64,000 bases of DNA from Candidatus Zixiibacteriota bacterium (GTDB taxonomy: Bacteria; Zixibacteria; MSB-5A5; GN15; JACZUZ01). A program made the position numbers and the translations under genes. Position 1 is the first letter of the stretch. Every line of letters begins with the position of its first letter. Positions 45,417 to 54,738 of this stretch are shown in pieces. The notes below the pieces were generated by a model. The model saw only the letters and a list, made by a program, of their open reading frames with translations, made no database searches and was not told the DNA's origin. The DNA is taken from assembly GCA_024280835.1 (NCBI GenBank), contig JAJRPJ010000009.1, positions 61,139 to 125,138 of the forward strand, in the 5' to 3' direction.

Positions 45417-45479
45417 CGACAGCTACAATAACCAATTGTAAGCCATTGGCAAAATATTGAGTTTCAAGGTGAGAGACGT

Positions 45480-47345
45480 TTACTCCCCCAATTCGCGCCA
45501 TTCTGCGAAAGCATTCAATTCTGACACCTCTGCCTCACCTTCGAGAACCTTAGCCAACTTCGCCAAAAACTTTGGCGCAGGATGCCCAGCTGCAGTGGCA
45601 ACTTCCACATCTAGGTCCAAGGAATGACATTCCTCGCCTCGGAGGTCTGGAAGAACCCTTTTTATCTCTCTGAGAACCTTCATCGCATTGTCTTCAACGA
45701 CCCAATGGGCATAGCTACAAAACAGTAGACTGAGACGATACTCCAACCTGATGTTGCGCTGCATCAGTGCAAAAGCCCGCTTCATCCCTGATTCGCCCTC
45801 TACTGGCCTCCCCAATAAAAAAAGCAACCCAGCCAGCATCGATTCCGAAAACATTGAGTCGGGCTCAATCTCCAAATCCTTGCGATAATAAAGTTCCGCC
45901 TCAACGTAATCACGTTTATAGCGATGCAAAAAGTAGGCATAGTTTGAGACGCAATAGCTGCAACTTTCATCCAACTCTATCGCCCTATGAAAGAATACCT
46001 CTGCAGAAGCTTGATCCCTTTTGTAGAAACCATGGAAGATTCCATATGAACATTGGAACTCCGCATCATCAGAATGTTTTTCCGATAGCTCATCGAAAAT
46101 TTGCTCTGCCTCTTCAGTTCTTTTCAGTCTCCCTGTAAGTAGATGGGCGTACTGTACTCTTGCTGTACAATTTCCAGGGTCAATCGAGTCAGCTAACAAC
46201 AATTGACTAGCAGCGCCTTCATAGTCTTTCATACAGTTTTTCAAGAAATATGCAAACTCTAGATGTGACTGATACTCTTTATCTGGCAATTCAACCAACT
46301 GGCGGTACAATTTACCTGCCAATGCATAGTCTCTAAGTCGTACAGAAGCAAAAGCCGCGAAGGCGCCAACAACTTTAATTGAACTTGGCTCCAGAGCAAT
46401 TGCCTTCTCGAATAATTGCTTAGCACATGAATAGTCTACCTTAAACCTAAACTGGTAATCCGCAAACTCGCAGAGGACATCCACATTATCCGGCGCCAGC
46501 TCCAGCGCTTTCTCATAATGGCCCTCAGCGGATGCTCTCTCTTCCGCGTAGCCATCAAAGAACTGCGCGCACATCAATCTGAGTTCAACATCATCTGGCG
46601 CTAGTGCAATCGCCTTAAGATAGAATTCCGCAGCAAGCTTCTTTTCACCCAACTGACTTGAAAGAAGTATTGCATAGTTTTGGAGCACCCAAACATTGTC
46701 TTCAGAGATAGCCAATCGTCGCTTATACATCGACCTTGCTTCATCAAAGCCTAACTTGACCGTGTGATATATGTATGCCAAGTCCTCCAGCGCCCAATCA
46801 TAGGTGGCATCATGCTTAAGAGCTTGTAAATAGTGTTTTTCAGCCTCAAGATAATCCTTCTTCCAATGGAAAGCCAGTTTGCCACGCAGAAACCAATAAT
46901 AGGCACAGTCGTTTTCAGCTTCAAATGCTGCGTTCAAAGACTTTTCAGCCAGCTCATACTTTTCCGTATAATATATGTGGATTCTGGCATGTTCTAGCAA
47001 AGCAGTTGAGTACGTTGGGTCGGATACAACTGCACGTTCAACGAACGGTAATGCTTCAACTGACGAAGAGCGATCGTATGAAAGGATTTTGCTATATTGC
47101 GTCAGCCATTCAGTATTATCTGGCTCAAGCTCAATTGCTCTTAGGTAATGCTTTTCGGCCTTGTCAAGGTCCTCGCGGTGGCGTTTGAGGAATCTGGCGT
47201 ATTGGGCATGGTCAGTGGCGGAGTCAGGATTTTTCTCAATGGATTTCAGGTAATGCTTTTCCATTTGGTCATAGTTCTTATGACCAGAGATATTGACTAG
47301 CTTTTCAGCTACCCAACCGCGCATTGAATCAATATTTATCTTCAT
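45480..47345 (-). CDS. Long tetratricopeptide-repeat protein
   Basis: 621 residues, almost all TPR/Sel1-like units, about fifteen. The period is about 34-37 residues, with a core such as AEKHYLKSIEKNPDS, AEKHYLRAIELEPDN, AEKHYLQALKHDATY, AEFYLKAIALAPDD and AEGHYEKALELAPDN. A short MRGWVAEKLVNISGHKNYDQ cap precedes them. No signal peptide, so cytoplasmic. Presumably a protein-binding scaffold; partner unknown. It follows the FG-GAP/dockerin gene on the same strand by about 140 bp and stands 63 bp before crcB. Confidence 0.85.
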   Translation of the reverse strand: MKINIDSMRGWVAEKLVNISGHKNYDQMEKHYLKSIEKNPDSATDHAQYARFLKRHREDLDKAEKHYLRAIELEPDNTEWLTQYSKILSYDRSSSVEALPFVERAVVSDPTYSTALLEHARIHIYYTEKYELAEKSLNAAFEAENDCAYYWFLRGKLAFHWKKDYLEAEKHYLQALKHDATYDWALEDLAYIYHTVKLGFDEARSMYKRRLAISEDNVWVLQNYAILLSSQLGEKKLAAEFYLKAIALAPDDVELRLMCAQFFDGYAEERASAEGHYEKALELAPDNVDVLCEFADYQFRFKVDYSCAKQLFEKAIALEPSSIKVVGAFAAFASVRLRDYALAGKLYRQLVELPDKEYQSHLEFAYFLKNCMKDYEGAASQLLLADSIDPGNCTARVQYAHLLTGRLKRTEEAEQIFDELSEKHSDDAEFQCSYGIFHGFYKRDQASAEVFFHRAIELDESCSYCVSNYAYFLHRYKRDYVEAELYYRKDLEIEPDSMFSESMLAGLLFLLGRPVEGESGMKRAFALMQRNIRLEYRLSLLFCSYAHWVVEDNAMKVLREIKRVLPDLRGEECHSLDLDVEVATAAGHPAPKFLAKLAKVLEGEAEVSELNAFAEWRELGE

Positions 47346-47404
47346 CTACTTTTTGTTAATGCAATAACCCCTAAAACCAACTTATCACCACAAACAAAAA
47401 GTAG
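47346..47404. repeat. 12-bp inverted repeat between two genes
   Basis: CTACTTTTTGTT (47346-47357) and its exact complement AACAAAAAGTAG (47393-47404) flank a 35-bp AT-rich spacer just upstream of the TPR gene. It is too AT-rich to be a clear terminator; it may be chance. Confidence 0.4.
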
Positions 47405-47440
47405 CAAGACCCAGATAACATCTGTTAGTATCTGTAAAGC

Positions 47441-47488
47441 ATTGTTTCACTAAAATATTATTTCACTAAGATATTGTTCCACTAAGGG
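47441..47488. repeat. 16-bp tandem repeat, three copies, over a stop codon
   Basis: ATTGTTTCACTAAAAT (47441-47456), ATTATTTCACTAAGAT (47457-47472) and ATTGTTCCACTAAGGG (47473-47488). The stop codon of the dockerin protein (47482-47484) falls in the third unit. Confidence 0.9.
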
Positions 47489-50238
47489 CAAACTGGCGCA
47501 GAGCCTCCAGTGAAAATATATGAAATCATGTATGAGATGTCAGCTATATTGAATGAACCTGAAGCGTTAACATCACCACCAGCAGGGTCCACAGGCGCTG
47601 GACCACCCACAAAGATTCTTGCTATACCATAGACAATATCACCAATATTGACACTACCCGAACCATCCAAATCCCCACAAGTAGCTCCATTTGCGACCAA
47701 CGCATTTAGCGCTATTGGCCCTGACCACACCCCACCGCCTGTCACCCGATAGCGCCAATAAAATATGGCCGTATCAACAACTGGCAATGAGATCGGCAAA
47801 GAATAAAGCGGACCCTCAACACTAGCGGAATGTAATAGCGTTGCAAATGAAATATCTTCAGAGATTTCCAAATCAAATCCAGTAGTTGTTTGGACAAAGA
47901 AACTTGGGGCATCACTTGGCACAAACGAACCATTTATAGGAATGAATGGCGAGCCACCAGATGGATAAATTTCAAACGAGTACCCTGAGGCAGCCATAGG
48001 CAAATCTTTTGCTAGTCGATACGTCACGCCATCAAGTTTCATTTCAAGTGTGAATGGGGAGCCTGCAGAATACGCAGGACTCGGTGACGCTGTGACTATA
48101 TGCGCTCCAGTCTTGGCTATTCCCATACTGACAAAGTCATCAATAGAGCCATCCACATCGACGTCGCGAAAATAGAACTCTGAACCAGGCATAGAGTTCC
48201 GAACACTATTGAGTACCGAACCGTCTTGAGCGCTTATCCCGAGAGCAATATTGTTCATCCCAGCTATCGTGACATCCACGCCTGTCAACCCATCTGGGTC
48301 AGACATATTTTTCAACACATATAGCGCCCCACCTAAAAGTTCTTGACTTGAACCGACGACGATATCTAAGTCACCATCACTATCAATATCCAAGCAGTCT
48401 ATTCTGCGTGGCGGAAGATGAGAGATTGAATAACGGAGTTCGTTTTCAAAGCCGCCATCACCATCACCAAGTAGAACACCAACTTCTCTTCTTGAGGCAT
48501 TCAAAAACGCTATGTCCAAATGCGTGTCATCATTGAAATCACCGATAGTATTACCAGAGACCTGCCCTAATAATGTACGAATAACTTCCTGTGTGAAGCC
48601 TCCATTTCCATCACCTGTGTAAATAATCAACTCACTAGCTAGGCCGCCGACAGATGGAGTAGCAATACAAAGATCAAATATTCCATCCTCATTGAAATCA
48701 CTGCCTTGATTGGTAACCTCAATATCCATTGATCGGAAGTCTTGCGGATAGCTCTGACCAGCCGTAAAGACTCCAGAGCCATCGTTGAGATAGACAAGCA
48801 GATTTGAGACTGTACCCAATGCCAAATCAATATCACCGTCTCTATCAAAGTCACCAGTATTGACAGACTTGATACTGTCAGGAACAGTGAACTGCGAAAA
48901 CGGAACCATCACATTACTAGAGTTGGAACTGAGAATCGAAACTGTGAAATGACCAACATTAACCACATCAAGCCTACCATCACCTGTAAGTTCTGCGATT
49001 TTGGAATCCCTAGGCGCCTGCAAAGGCGAAGACAATGATTCATCTATCAAATCCAGTAGCGCGCCACTTGAGCCTGCAAAAAACCTAGCTACAATTGAGA
49101 ACGATTGGTAAGTAGCGGCTGGTCCGAATGTGATTAAGTCCAAATCGTCGTCCGTATCAAGAAAACCAATTGCTGGAGCCAAATTGAAATTATCGTCTGT
49201 CTCTTGTTGGATAATAGAAAGTCCAGTGAATGGGTCATATTTGAAAACGGCCATTCGCGAGGTCACATTAAGCGCAGCTCCTGTAGCCACAATTTCAGGG
49301 CGTCCATCATGATCCAAATCTCCGTGATGCAGCCCTGTCCAATGGATTGCAACATCGAACTCTTCGATGGTAAAGTCCACCAAGCTTTCTTCGTCAATGA
49401 CTACATCAAATTCAACAAGCACAGTGTCACAGTTACCTGCTGTATCACAAATCACTAGCGAATACTCCCAGACACCGACATCGAGTGCATTCGGGATCCA
49501 GTTAATTTCAAGAGAGTCAGAAATCATAGCTGTTGGCGTTGAGCTTGGCGTTATTTGAGGATCGTCTAATTTTACTATTGAAGAGCTTGAAATTCCAATT
49601 CCTCCTAGTCCAGTAGAGACTATCTCCAAAGAAATAGCCAACTCCGAAACAACTACACCTTGGATAGAGCTCCTAGGTGAAAGAATAATTGGCGGAGGAC
49701 TTCCAGCTACAATTTCGAATTCTCCAGCCACAAACTCGGGCACGAACGCCCCGCAACAAGCTGGTTGCATGAGGAAAGTTGACCCACCACCAAGGAATGA
49801 ACTGTCAATTTTGATAGAGCCAATCTGTACACCAGTGAAATATACCAATCCAATATCTTCTGAACCGATCGGCAGGCCATTGGAAGGAGGAGCGCTTAGA
49901 GCGGCTCCAAACATTATAGAATCTGGCTCCGAGCCGTTGACTCGAAGTCCAGCATTCGCTCTGAAAGGCATGACCGATGGGTCAGCCATGCGATTAGTCC
50001 AAACCAGAGAATCGAATCTTGCAAAGCCGCCATCGACGCTTCTCACAATTGTGCCTATAACCATGGCCCTAATGATGTTGTCGTTGACAATACGAAACCG
50101 AAGAGGAACAGACTGCCCGAGATACAAAGGGCCACCTTCAATTAGGACAGTGTCTCTGACTCCTGGATCTTCAGCGGCAACAACTACAGGCGCTAGAATT
50201 ATCAACGCCAACCAAACAAAACTTTTCAGCTTACTCAT
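47482..50238 (-). CDS. Secreted FG-GAP/VCBS protein with dockerin-like C-terminus
   Basis: 918 residues. Signal peptide about 6-23. An unidentified beta domain lies at about 30-190, then an Ig-like stretch (about 195-290). FG-GAP/VCBS units at about 295-650 include HGDLDHDGRPEIVATG, IGFLDTDDDLDLITFG, TGDFDRDGDIDLALG, IGDFNDDTHLDIAFL and CLDIDSDGDLDIVVGS. The C-terminal 70 residues hold GDLDGSGSVNIGDIVYGIAR and GDVNASGSFNIADISYMI, the doubled dockerin-like repeat. Predicted extracellular and calcium-binding. The start is ATG at 50238 with the signal peptide next to it. Confidence 0.85.
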   Translation of the reverse strand: MSKLKSFVWLALIILAPVVVAAEDPGVRDTVLIEGGPLYLGQSVPLRFRIVNDNIIRAMVIGTIVRSVDGGFARFDSLVWTNRMADPSVMPFRANAGLRVNGSEPDSIMFGAALSAPPSNGLPIGSEDIGLVYFTGVQIGSIKIDSSFLGGGSTFLMQPACCGAFVPEFVAGEFEIVAGSPPPIILSPRSSIQGVVVSELAISLEIVSTGLGGIGISSSSIVKLDDPQITPSSTPTAMISDSLEINWIPNALDVGVWEYSLVICDTAGNCDTVLVEFDVVIDEESLVDFTIEEFDVAIHWTGLHHGDLDHDGRPEIVATGAALNVTSRMAVFKYDPFTGLSIIQQETDDNFNLAPAIGFLDTDDDLDLITFGPAATYQSFSIVARFFAGSSGALLDLIDESLSSPLQAPRDSKIAELTGDGRLDVVNVGHFTVSILSSNSSNVMVPFSQFTVPDSIKSVNTGDFDRDGDIDLALGTVSNLLVYLNDGSGVFTAGQSYPQDFRSMDIEVTNQGSDFNEDGIFDLCIATPSVGGLASELIIYTGDGNGGFTQEVIRTLLGQVSGNTIGDFNDDTHLDIAFLNASRREVGVLLGDGDGGFENELRYSISHLPPRRIDCLDIDSDGDLDIVVGSSQELLGGALYVLKNMSDPDGLTGVDVTIAGMNNIALGISAQDGSVLNSVRNSMPGSEFYFRDVDVDGSIDDFVSMGIAKTGAHIVTASPSPAYSAGSPFTLEMKLDGVTYRLAKDLPMAASGYSFEIYPSGGSPFIPINGSFVPSDAPSFFVQTTTGFDLEISEDISFATLLHSASVEGPLYSLPISLPVVDTAIFYWRYRVTGGGVWSGPIALNALVANGATCGDLDGSGSVNIGDIVYGIARIFVGGPAPVDPAGGDVNASGSFNIADISYMISYIFTGGSAPVCP

Positions 50239-50435
50239 GACTTCCCTCCTTGGGAGTAATCAAAGGTATGACAACAAACGGAGATTCAATTTAAATTCCC
50301 TCTGGTATTAGTCCTGGCGGTCAGCGGGAGAGGCTTTCAATAAGTCTAATTGACTTACTGACTTTTGTCAAGAAAAAATCGCAGCCCAAACGCTTCCCAA
50401 AACGACCTAAAGCCACTCAACAATAGAGACAATAA

Positions 50436-51455
50436 TCATCCAGCAGTCGTATCAGATAGCCTAATTAATTCAGTGGCAATAGCTTCGCAGCTAACAGTCG
50501 CCGCGCCTAGTTCACCGATGGTGATTCCCGCGGCGCAATTGGAAATAATTGTGGCTTCTTTGAGCGTGGCTCCTGCCGAAACTGCCGAAACGAAACTGGC
50601 TATCACTGTATCACCAGCCCCAGTAACATCAAAAACTCTGCGAGCGACAGTTGGGAAATTTGTATGAGAATGTACGGAGCTTGAACCATCGGCTTCAAAT
50701 AACGTCATGCCATCCTTGCCACGAGTGATTAACAATGACTTCAATCGCAAACGTGTCATAAGCTCTGAGCCAACTTCAAGCAAGACTTCTTCATTTAGGA
50801 TACGTTTGCCGATAGCGAATGAGGCCTCGTGGTGGTTCGGTGTAATTACTGAGACATCAGAATAATTCATGAAGTGTGTTTCTTTGGGATCGACTGCGAT
50901 GAAGATTCCCTTACTATTGGCTAGGGCTATGACCTCCTTAAGCAACGACTTTGTCAGCACGCCTTTACCATAATCTGAGATTATCAAAGCCTTAGCACTA
51001 TCCAGTTTTGAAGAAACGAGTTTGAGAACTTGTCCTTGAATCTCACCGCCAATTTCATGACGGTCTTCACGGTCGGCGCGAACAATTTGCTGCGACTCAC
51101 CAATAACCCGGGTCTTCATTGTCGTCTGGCGACTACTATCGACAATCAGCATATCCGAAGCAATTTCCGAATTCGCCAAGGCTTGCCTAAATGTTTCCGC
51201 CGAACTATCAGCGCCAACGACGCTAACCAGTAGCGGAGTCTCCCCCAGAGCTGCGATATTGGCCGCGACATTGGCAGCGCCACCGAGGGCAATCGTTTCC
51301 CGCTGAATATCAACAACAGGCACAGGCGCCTCAGGCGAGATTCTACTAACCGTACCGTACAAGTAGCGGTCTATCATGATATCGCCCAGCACTAGAATCC
51401 TCGCGGAACCCATTTGCGTGGTAATTGCCTGTATTCGTGATTGACTTAAGCGCAT
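50436..51455 (-). CDS. rfaE1: D-glycero-beta-D-manno-heptose-7-phosphate kinase
   Basis: 339 residues, PfkB/ribokinase fold. N-terminal RILVLGDIMIDRYLYGTVSRISPEAPVPV, LGGAANVAANIAALG, and the C-terminal catalytic DVTGAGDTVIASFVSA, whose Asp is the base. It phosphorylates heptose-7-phosphate for ADP-heptose synthesis; its partner nucleotidyltransferase is at 44.1 kb. Its upstream leader has short T-rich repeats (about 51478-51510). Confidence 0.93.
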   Translation of the reverse strand: MRLSQSRIQAITTQMGSARILVLGDIMIDRYLYGTVSRISPEAPVPVVDIQRETIALGGAANVAANIAALGETPLLVSVVGADSSAETFRQALANSEIASDMLIVDSSRQTTMKTRVIGESQQIVRADREDRHEIGGEIQGQVLKLVSSKLDSAKALIISDYGKGVLTKSLLKEVIALANSKGIFIAVDPKETHFMNYSDVSVITPNHHEASFAIGKRILNEEVLLEVGSELMTRLRLKSLLITRGKDGMTLFEADGSSSVHSHTNFPTVARRVFDVTGAGDTVIASFVSAVSAGATLKEATIISNCAAGITIGELGAATVSCEAIATELIRLSDTTAG

Positions 51456-51687
51456 ATAGATTTACTACTATTCCTATTTACTTTCAGATTCTTTTTCAGA
51501 CTCTTTTTCCCACGCCTAGCTCTTTTTGCTTTTCTTGGACCTTCTCCAGCTTGCATAGGTCTGGGAATATATTACAATACATTGCGATGTGGAAGGCCAA
51601 TCCAGAATCAGGCGTTCCACTTCAAATAGCAACTAAACACAATTTGAAGCGTAATAAGTAGTCTAGAATTATAGAAAGGCAGTTCCA

Positions 51688-52032
51688 ATGAACAAAGTAG
51701 CAGGAAATCCACAAGGCCCAAACGCGGGAGCGGCTGGCCAGAGAATCAATATCGAGCTGGGCGAAAAAGAGGCCGAGGGCATTTATGCCAATCTGGCCAT
51801 GATTGTTCATTCACCCAACGAAATCATCATCGATTTTGCACGAGTTATGCCAGGTTCAACCAAGTCTCGCGTTCAAGCGCGGATTATCATGACCCCAGCG
51901 CATGCCAAAATGCTGCGTCAGGCGCTTGATGATAATATCAAAAAGTTCGAAACTCAATTTGGTGATATTAAAGTTCATGGCCAGAATCAACCTTCTGATA
52001 AACCAATCGGATTCCAATCAGCTGAAGGCTAA
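51688..52032 (+). CDS. DUF3467 protein
   Basis: 114 residues. INIELGEKEAEGIYANLAMIVHSPNEIIIDFARVMPG, then SRVQARIIMTPAHAKMLRQALDDNIKKFE, is the full DUF3467 domain. The family is widespread and of unknown function, small and soluble, with no signal peptide. The start is ATG with AAAGG upstream. It is the only plus-strand gene between 39.4 and 58.4 kb, standing alone. Confidence 0.88.
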   Translation: MNKVAGNPQGPNAGAAGQRINIELGEKEAEGIYANLAMIVHSPNEIIIDFARVMPGSTKSRVQARIIMTPAHAKMLRQALDDNIKKFETQFGDIKVHGQNQPSDKPIGFQSAEG

Positions 52033-52069
52033 GCTACACAAGCCTGAAAGATAATTGCGCAAACAAGGA

Positions 52070-52110
52070 GCGGCGCCCCTAACTTCAGCTAAGAAGAACA
52101 GGAGCGCCGC
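52070..52110 (+). other. Strong GC hairpin downstream of the DUF3467 gene
   Basis: GCGGCGC (52070-52076) pairs with GCGCCGC (52104-52110). After a C/A mismatch, CCT pairs with AGG, giving ten pairs closing a 19-base loop. There is no T-run after it, so it is a poor intrinsic terminator and could be part of a structured RNA. The remaining sequence to 52274 is GC-richer than other gaps and holds GAACAGCTGTTC (52150-52161), another palindrome. Confidence 0.45.
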
Positions 52111-52274
52111 ATTACGGTGAAGGGTCTACCGATTAGCCTCTGCTCCAACGAACAGCTGTTCCGAGCCATGCGCTGGGACCAATCAGTAGGGTAAGTTAGA
52201 GGGATAGCCTCTTCATAATTCGACTTTTCTCTTACTTCAAATCTTCTTTCATACTATCATTGTACTTCAACGCA

Positions 52275-54440
52275 CTACTTAGAGCTGACAATTATTCCCC
52301 AACGTTGTGGGTTACGCGGCTGACGAGCGTTAAAGCGCTGGAATGAATGTGAGCCATCAGTAACAAAAATCACATCATAGTCACCCGCCTCAAGTGTCAC
52401 TGTCGCTGTCACCATACGGTTCTTATCAGCTCCACCTGCGCTACGTGTCTTACGGTAACGCATCTTCCAAACGATTTCTCCACTGTTGGCATTTTCAACC
52501 CAGCCGTAGTCATACATGTTGCCGTTCATGCCTTCACCCAAAGCCGAGATTGTCACTCTGGTTTTCTTATCTAAACTAAAGTGATCTGAAACCTCTTCAT
52601 CATCTCCGACACGAGTCAGCGAGACTAACACTCCCGAACCTACTGGCGCTTCATCGAATAATTTTACTGATGAGAAATCGCTCTGGCTACCAACTCCGTA
52701 GACTGTCAGCCCCCACTTGGTAGGATCAGACGGCTTAGCAGAGTTCCAAGAACGATAGGAGTGTGAACCATCAGAAACATATCCAGCCATGTAATCACCA
52801 GCAGGTAGCGTTATCACATTATCGAAAACGCGATTCTTTGTGGCGCCACCGCCGTAGTCAGTATTGTCCTCTGTCATTTCCCAAACAGGCTCCATGGTAG
52901 CAATGTCTTCAATCCACCCATAATCGGCGAAACTATTGAATGCAAACTCTCCATAACAAAGGACGCGAAGTCTAGTCTCTTTCGCTAGCGTAAATCCTTG
53001 CGTGAGATACTCATTATTGCGCGCCCTATCTAAGGCGAAAATGACATTCTTGTCAGGATCATAAGTAAACTCACCAATTGATGATCTATCAGAGGCGCTC
53101 TTTACAGATAAGCGCAAACCGTAGTTGAGTGGGTCATGTGGTGGAGGCGCGTTCCATTCTTCCGAAGAATGACTATCGTCACTCATATAGAACGCAACAT
53201 AGTTACCAGCAGGTAGCGTGATAGTGTCATTAGAATAACGATTCTTCTTGGCCCCACCAGCGTAGCGAGTCGACCATTTATCCATACCCCAAACTTTTTC
53301 ACCCGTCTCCGCATTGATTATCCAACCACGGTCGACAAATATGTTTCCACTACCAGAGTATTCGCCTTGAGCCTTGACAGCAATCACTGTTTCGTGCTTG
53401 AGTGAAAAACCCTGTGTTAGCCGTTCATCATCGTTAACCTCAGTAAAATTAACAATATCGAGTTTTGAATCAAGACTAGGCGATGAGGCTTCTTTGAATG
53501 TCTTTGTCTTGAATGTCTTTGCATCGGCGCTAATGGACATCTCTAATGCTCTAAGTTCTTTTTTGGAAAGAGAGCCACCTTCTCCTATGGAAAAGATTTT
53601 CCGAGCGCCATTGTTCCACTTCTCTCTCAAACGCCTACGGCGCTCACTACCATCCCTAGAGTTGTCATCGTTTCTATCATCATAGTCGTCATCATCAAAT
53701 AGATCTGTGAGGTGAACCTCTAACTCATCACCCAACTCACCAAGTTTGTCGCCCAGCTCTTCAAAGAAATCCTCGAGATCATCAATTTCACCAATTGAAA
53801 TCGAACCACTCCACGAACTACGATGGCCGACATAGAAATATGCTTCATATTTTCCAGCTGGTAATGTCATGTGGTCTTCAAGCTCACGCAAAACACTTGA
53901 CCGTCCACGACTATCAGTATCCACTTCCTCCATCAACCAAACAGGTTCACGAGTCTCTGCATCAAGAATCCAACCATAAGCGTTCAAGACTTTTCCGCCG
54001 AGGGCTGCAACAGTGGCGTTGATGTCTATGCGCGTCCGCTCAGTTAATTCAAAACCTTTGACAACTAAGTCACGGTCTTTCAGATTCTCGAAACGAACAA
54101 TCTCGTTCCCCATATTCATTCTGCGTTTGCTCATGCTAGAACGCGAGGACGATGAATCCGCAGAATCACTGCGACGTTGCGATCTCGCCATCACAGATAC
54201 TGCCCCAACCATCAAGACCGCCATCATGACAGTCGCTATGACCGTAATTCCAACGCTCTTCTTGAAACCTGCCTCTTTGAAACCCATCTCTTTATGAGCT
54301 AATTGAGAAACATTGCCTCTGGATATACTTTTGTTGGACATACTCTTCTTCATAACATCCATTCTAGATTTGTATTTAGCCGGTCGCCCTTCTGAATCCC
54401 ATGGCCGCTCTAGTTTGCCACGACCATCTCTGTCATCCAA
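52275..54440 (-). CDS. Membrane-anchored protein with four repeated beta domains
   Basis: 721 residues from TTG at 54440; an ATG at 54362 would remove 26 residues. A basic N-terminus and one membrane helix (about 63-84) suggest an inner-membrane anchor or uncleaved signal. Four copies of a domain of about 110 residues follow (near 125-215, 340-450, 470-585, 605-720). Each has an LxxGFxLxxxTxIxVxAxGE start, an YGWIxDAxTxExVWxM core, then ITLPAGxYxAxYxSDxSHSxxxWN and a final WGLxV. Between copies 1 and 2 lies a very acidic stretch (DLFDDDDYDDRNDD). No known family recognised; probably extracytoplasmic, sugar- or ligand-binding-like. Function unknown. Confidence 0.7.
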   Translation of the reverse strand: MDDRDGRGKLERPWDSEGRPAKYKSRMDVMKKSMSNKSISRGNVSQLAHKEMGFKEAGFKKSVGITVIATVMMAVLMVGAVSVMARSQRRSDSADSSSSRSSMSKRRMNMGNEIVRFENLKDRDLVVKGFELTERTRIDINATVAALGGKVLNAYGWILDAETREPVWLMEEVDTDSRGRSSVLRELEDHMTLPAGKYEAYFYVGHRSSWSGSISIGEIDDLEDFFEELGDKLGELGDELEVHLTDLFDDDDYDDRNDDNSRDGSERRRRLREKWNNGARKIFSIGEGGSLSKKELRALEMSISADAKTFKTKTFKEASSPSLDSKLDIVNFTEVNDDERLTQGFSLKHETVIAVKAQGEYSGSGNIFVDRGWIINAETGEKVWGMDKWSTRYAGGAKKNRYSNDTITLPAGNYVAFYMSDDSHSSEEWNAPPPHDPLNYGLRLSVKSASDRSSIGEFTYDPDKNVIFALDRARNNEYLTQGFTLAKETRLRVLCYGEFAFNSFADYGWIEDIATMEPVWEMTEDNTDYGGGATKNRVFDNVITLPAGDYMAGYVSDGSHSYRSWNSAKPSDPTKWGLTVYGVGSQSDFSSVKLFDEAPVGSGVLVSLTRVGDDEEVSDHFSLDKKTRVTISALGEGMNGNMYDYGWVENANSGEIVWKMRYRKTRSAGGADKNRMVTATVTLEAGDYDVIFVTDGSHSFQRFNARQPRNPQRWGIIVSSK

Positions 54441-54738
54441 GTCACTGATAATAATTACCCCAATCCGCTGCGGTTTTCTATGCTCGAATCATAACTCGAT
54501 GTCATAGTTTTTCGAGAATTCGAGATATTCCCTTAAGGCTCCTCTCTAGGAACCCCTGTAATTATTACGCAAGTAGAGTAGAATGGTTGCGAATTGACCT
54601 ACTGGAAGTCATTGACAGCGCCAAAGCAGGCCAGAAACTTCTAACCCGCTGCAGAACAACAGATTGTCGGCACAAAGATTTGCCTGTTCTTGATATCCAA
54701 GGGAACGAATTGACGAATTCACCAAATTTTTGAGGAAA
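54441..54738. other. Intergenic region
   Basis: About 300 bp between the four-repeat beta protein (its 5' side) and the end of the heptosyltransferase gene. No RNA, promoter or terminator was recognised. Confidence 0.35.

Noticed and set aside
45417..45479. Possible fluoride riboswitch before crcB
   Set aside because: The gap is 63 bp and lacks the conserved core of the crcB motif.
52150..52161. LexA-like SOS box GAACAGCTGTTC
   Set aside because: It resembles the Gram-positive box, but no SOS-type gene is next to it and it may be part of an RNA hairpin.
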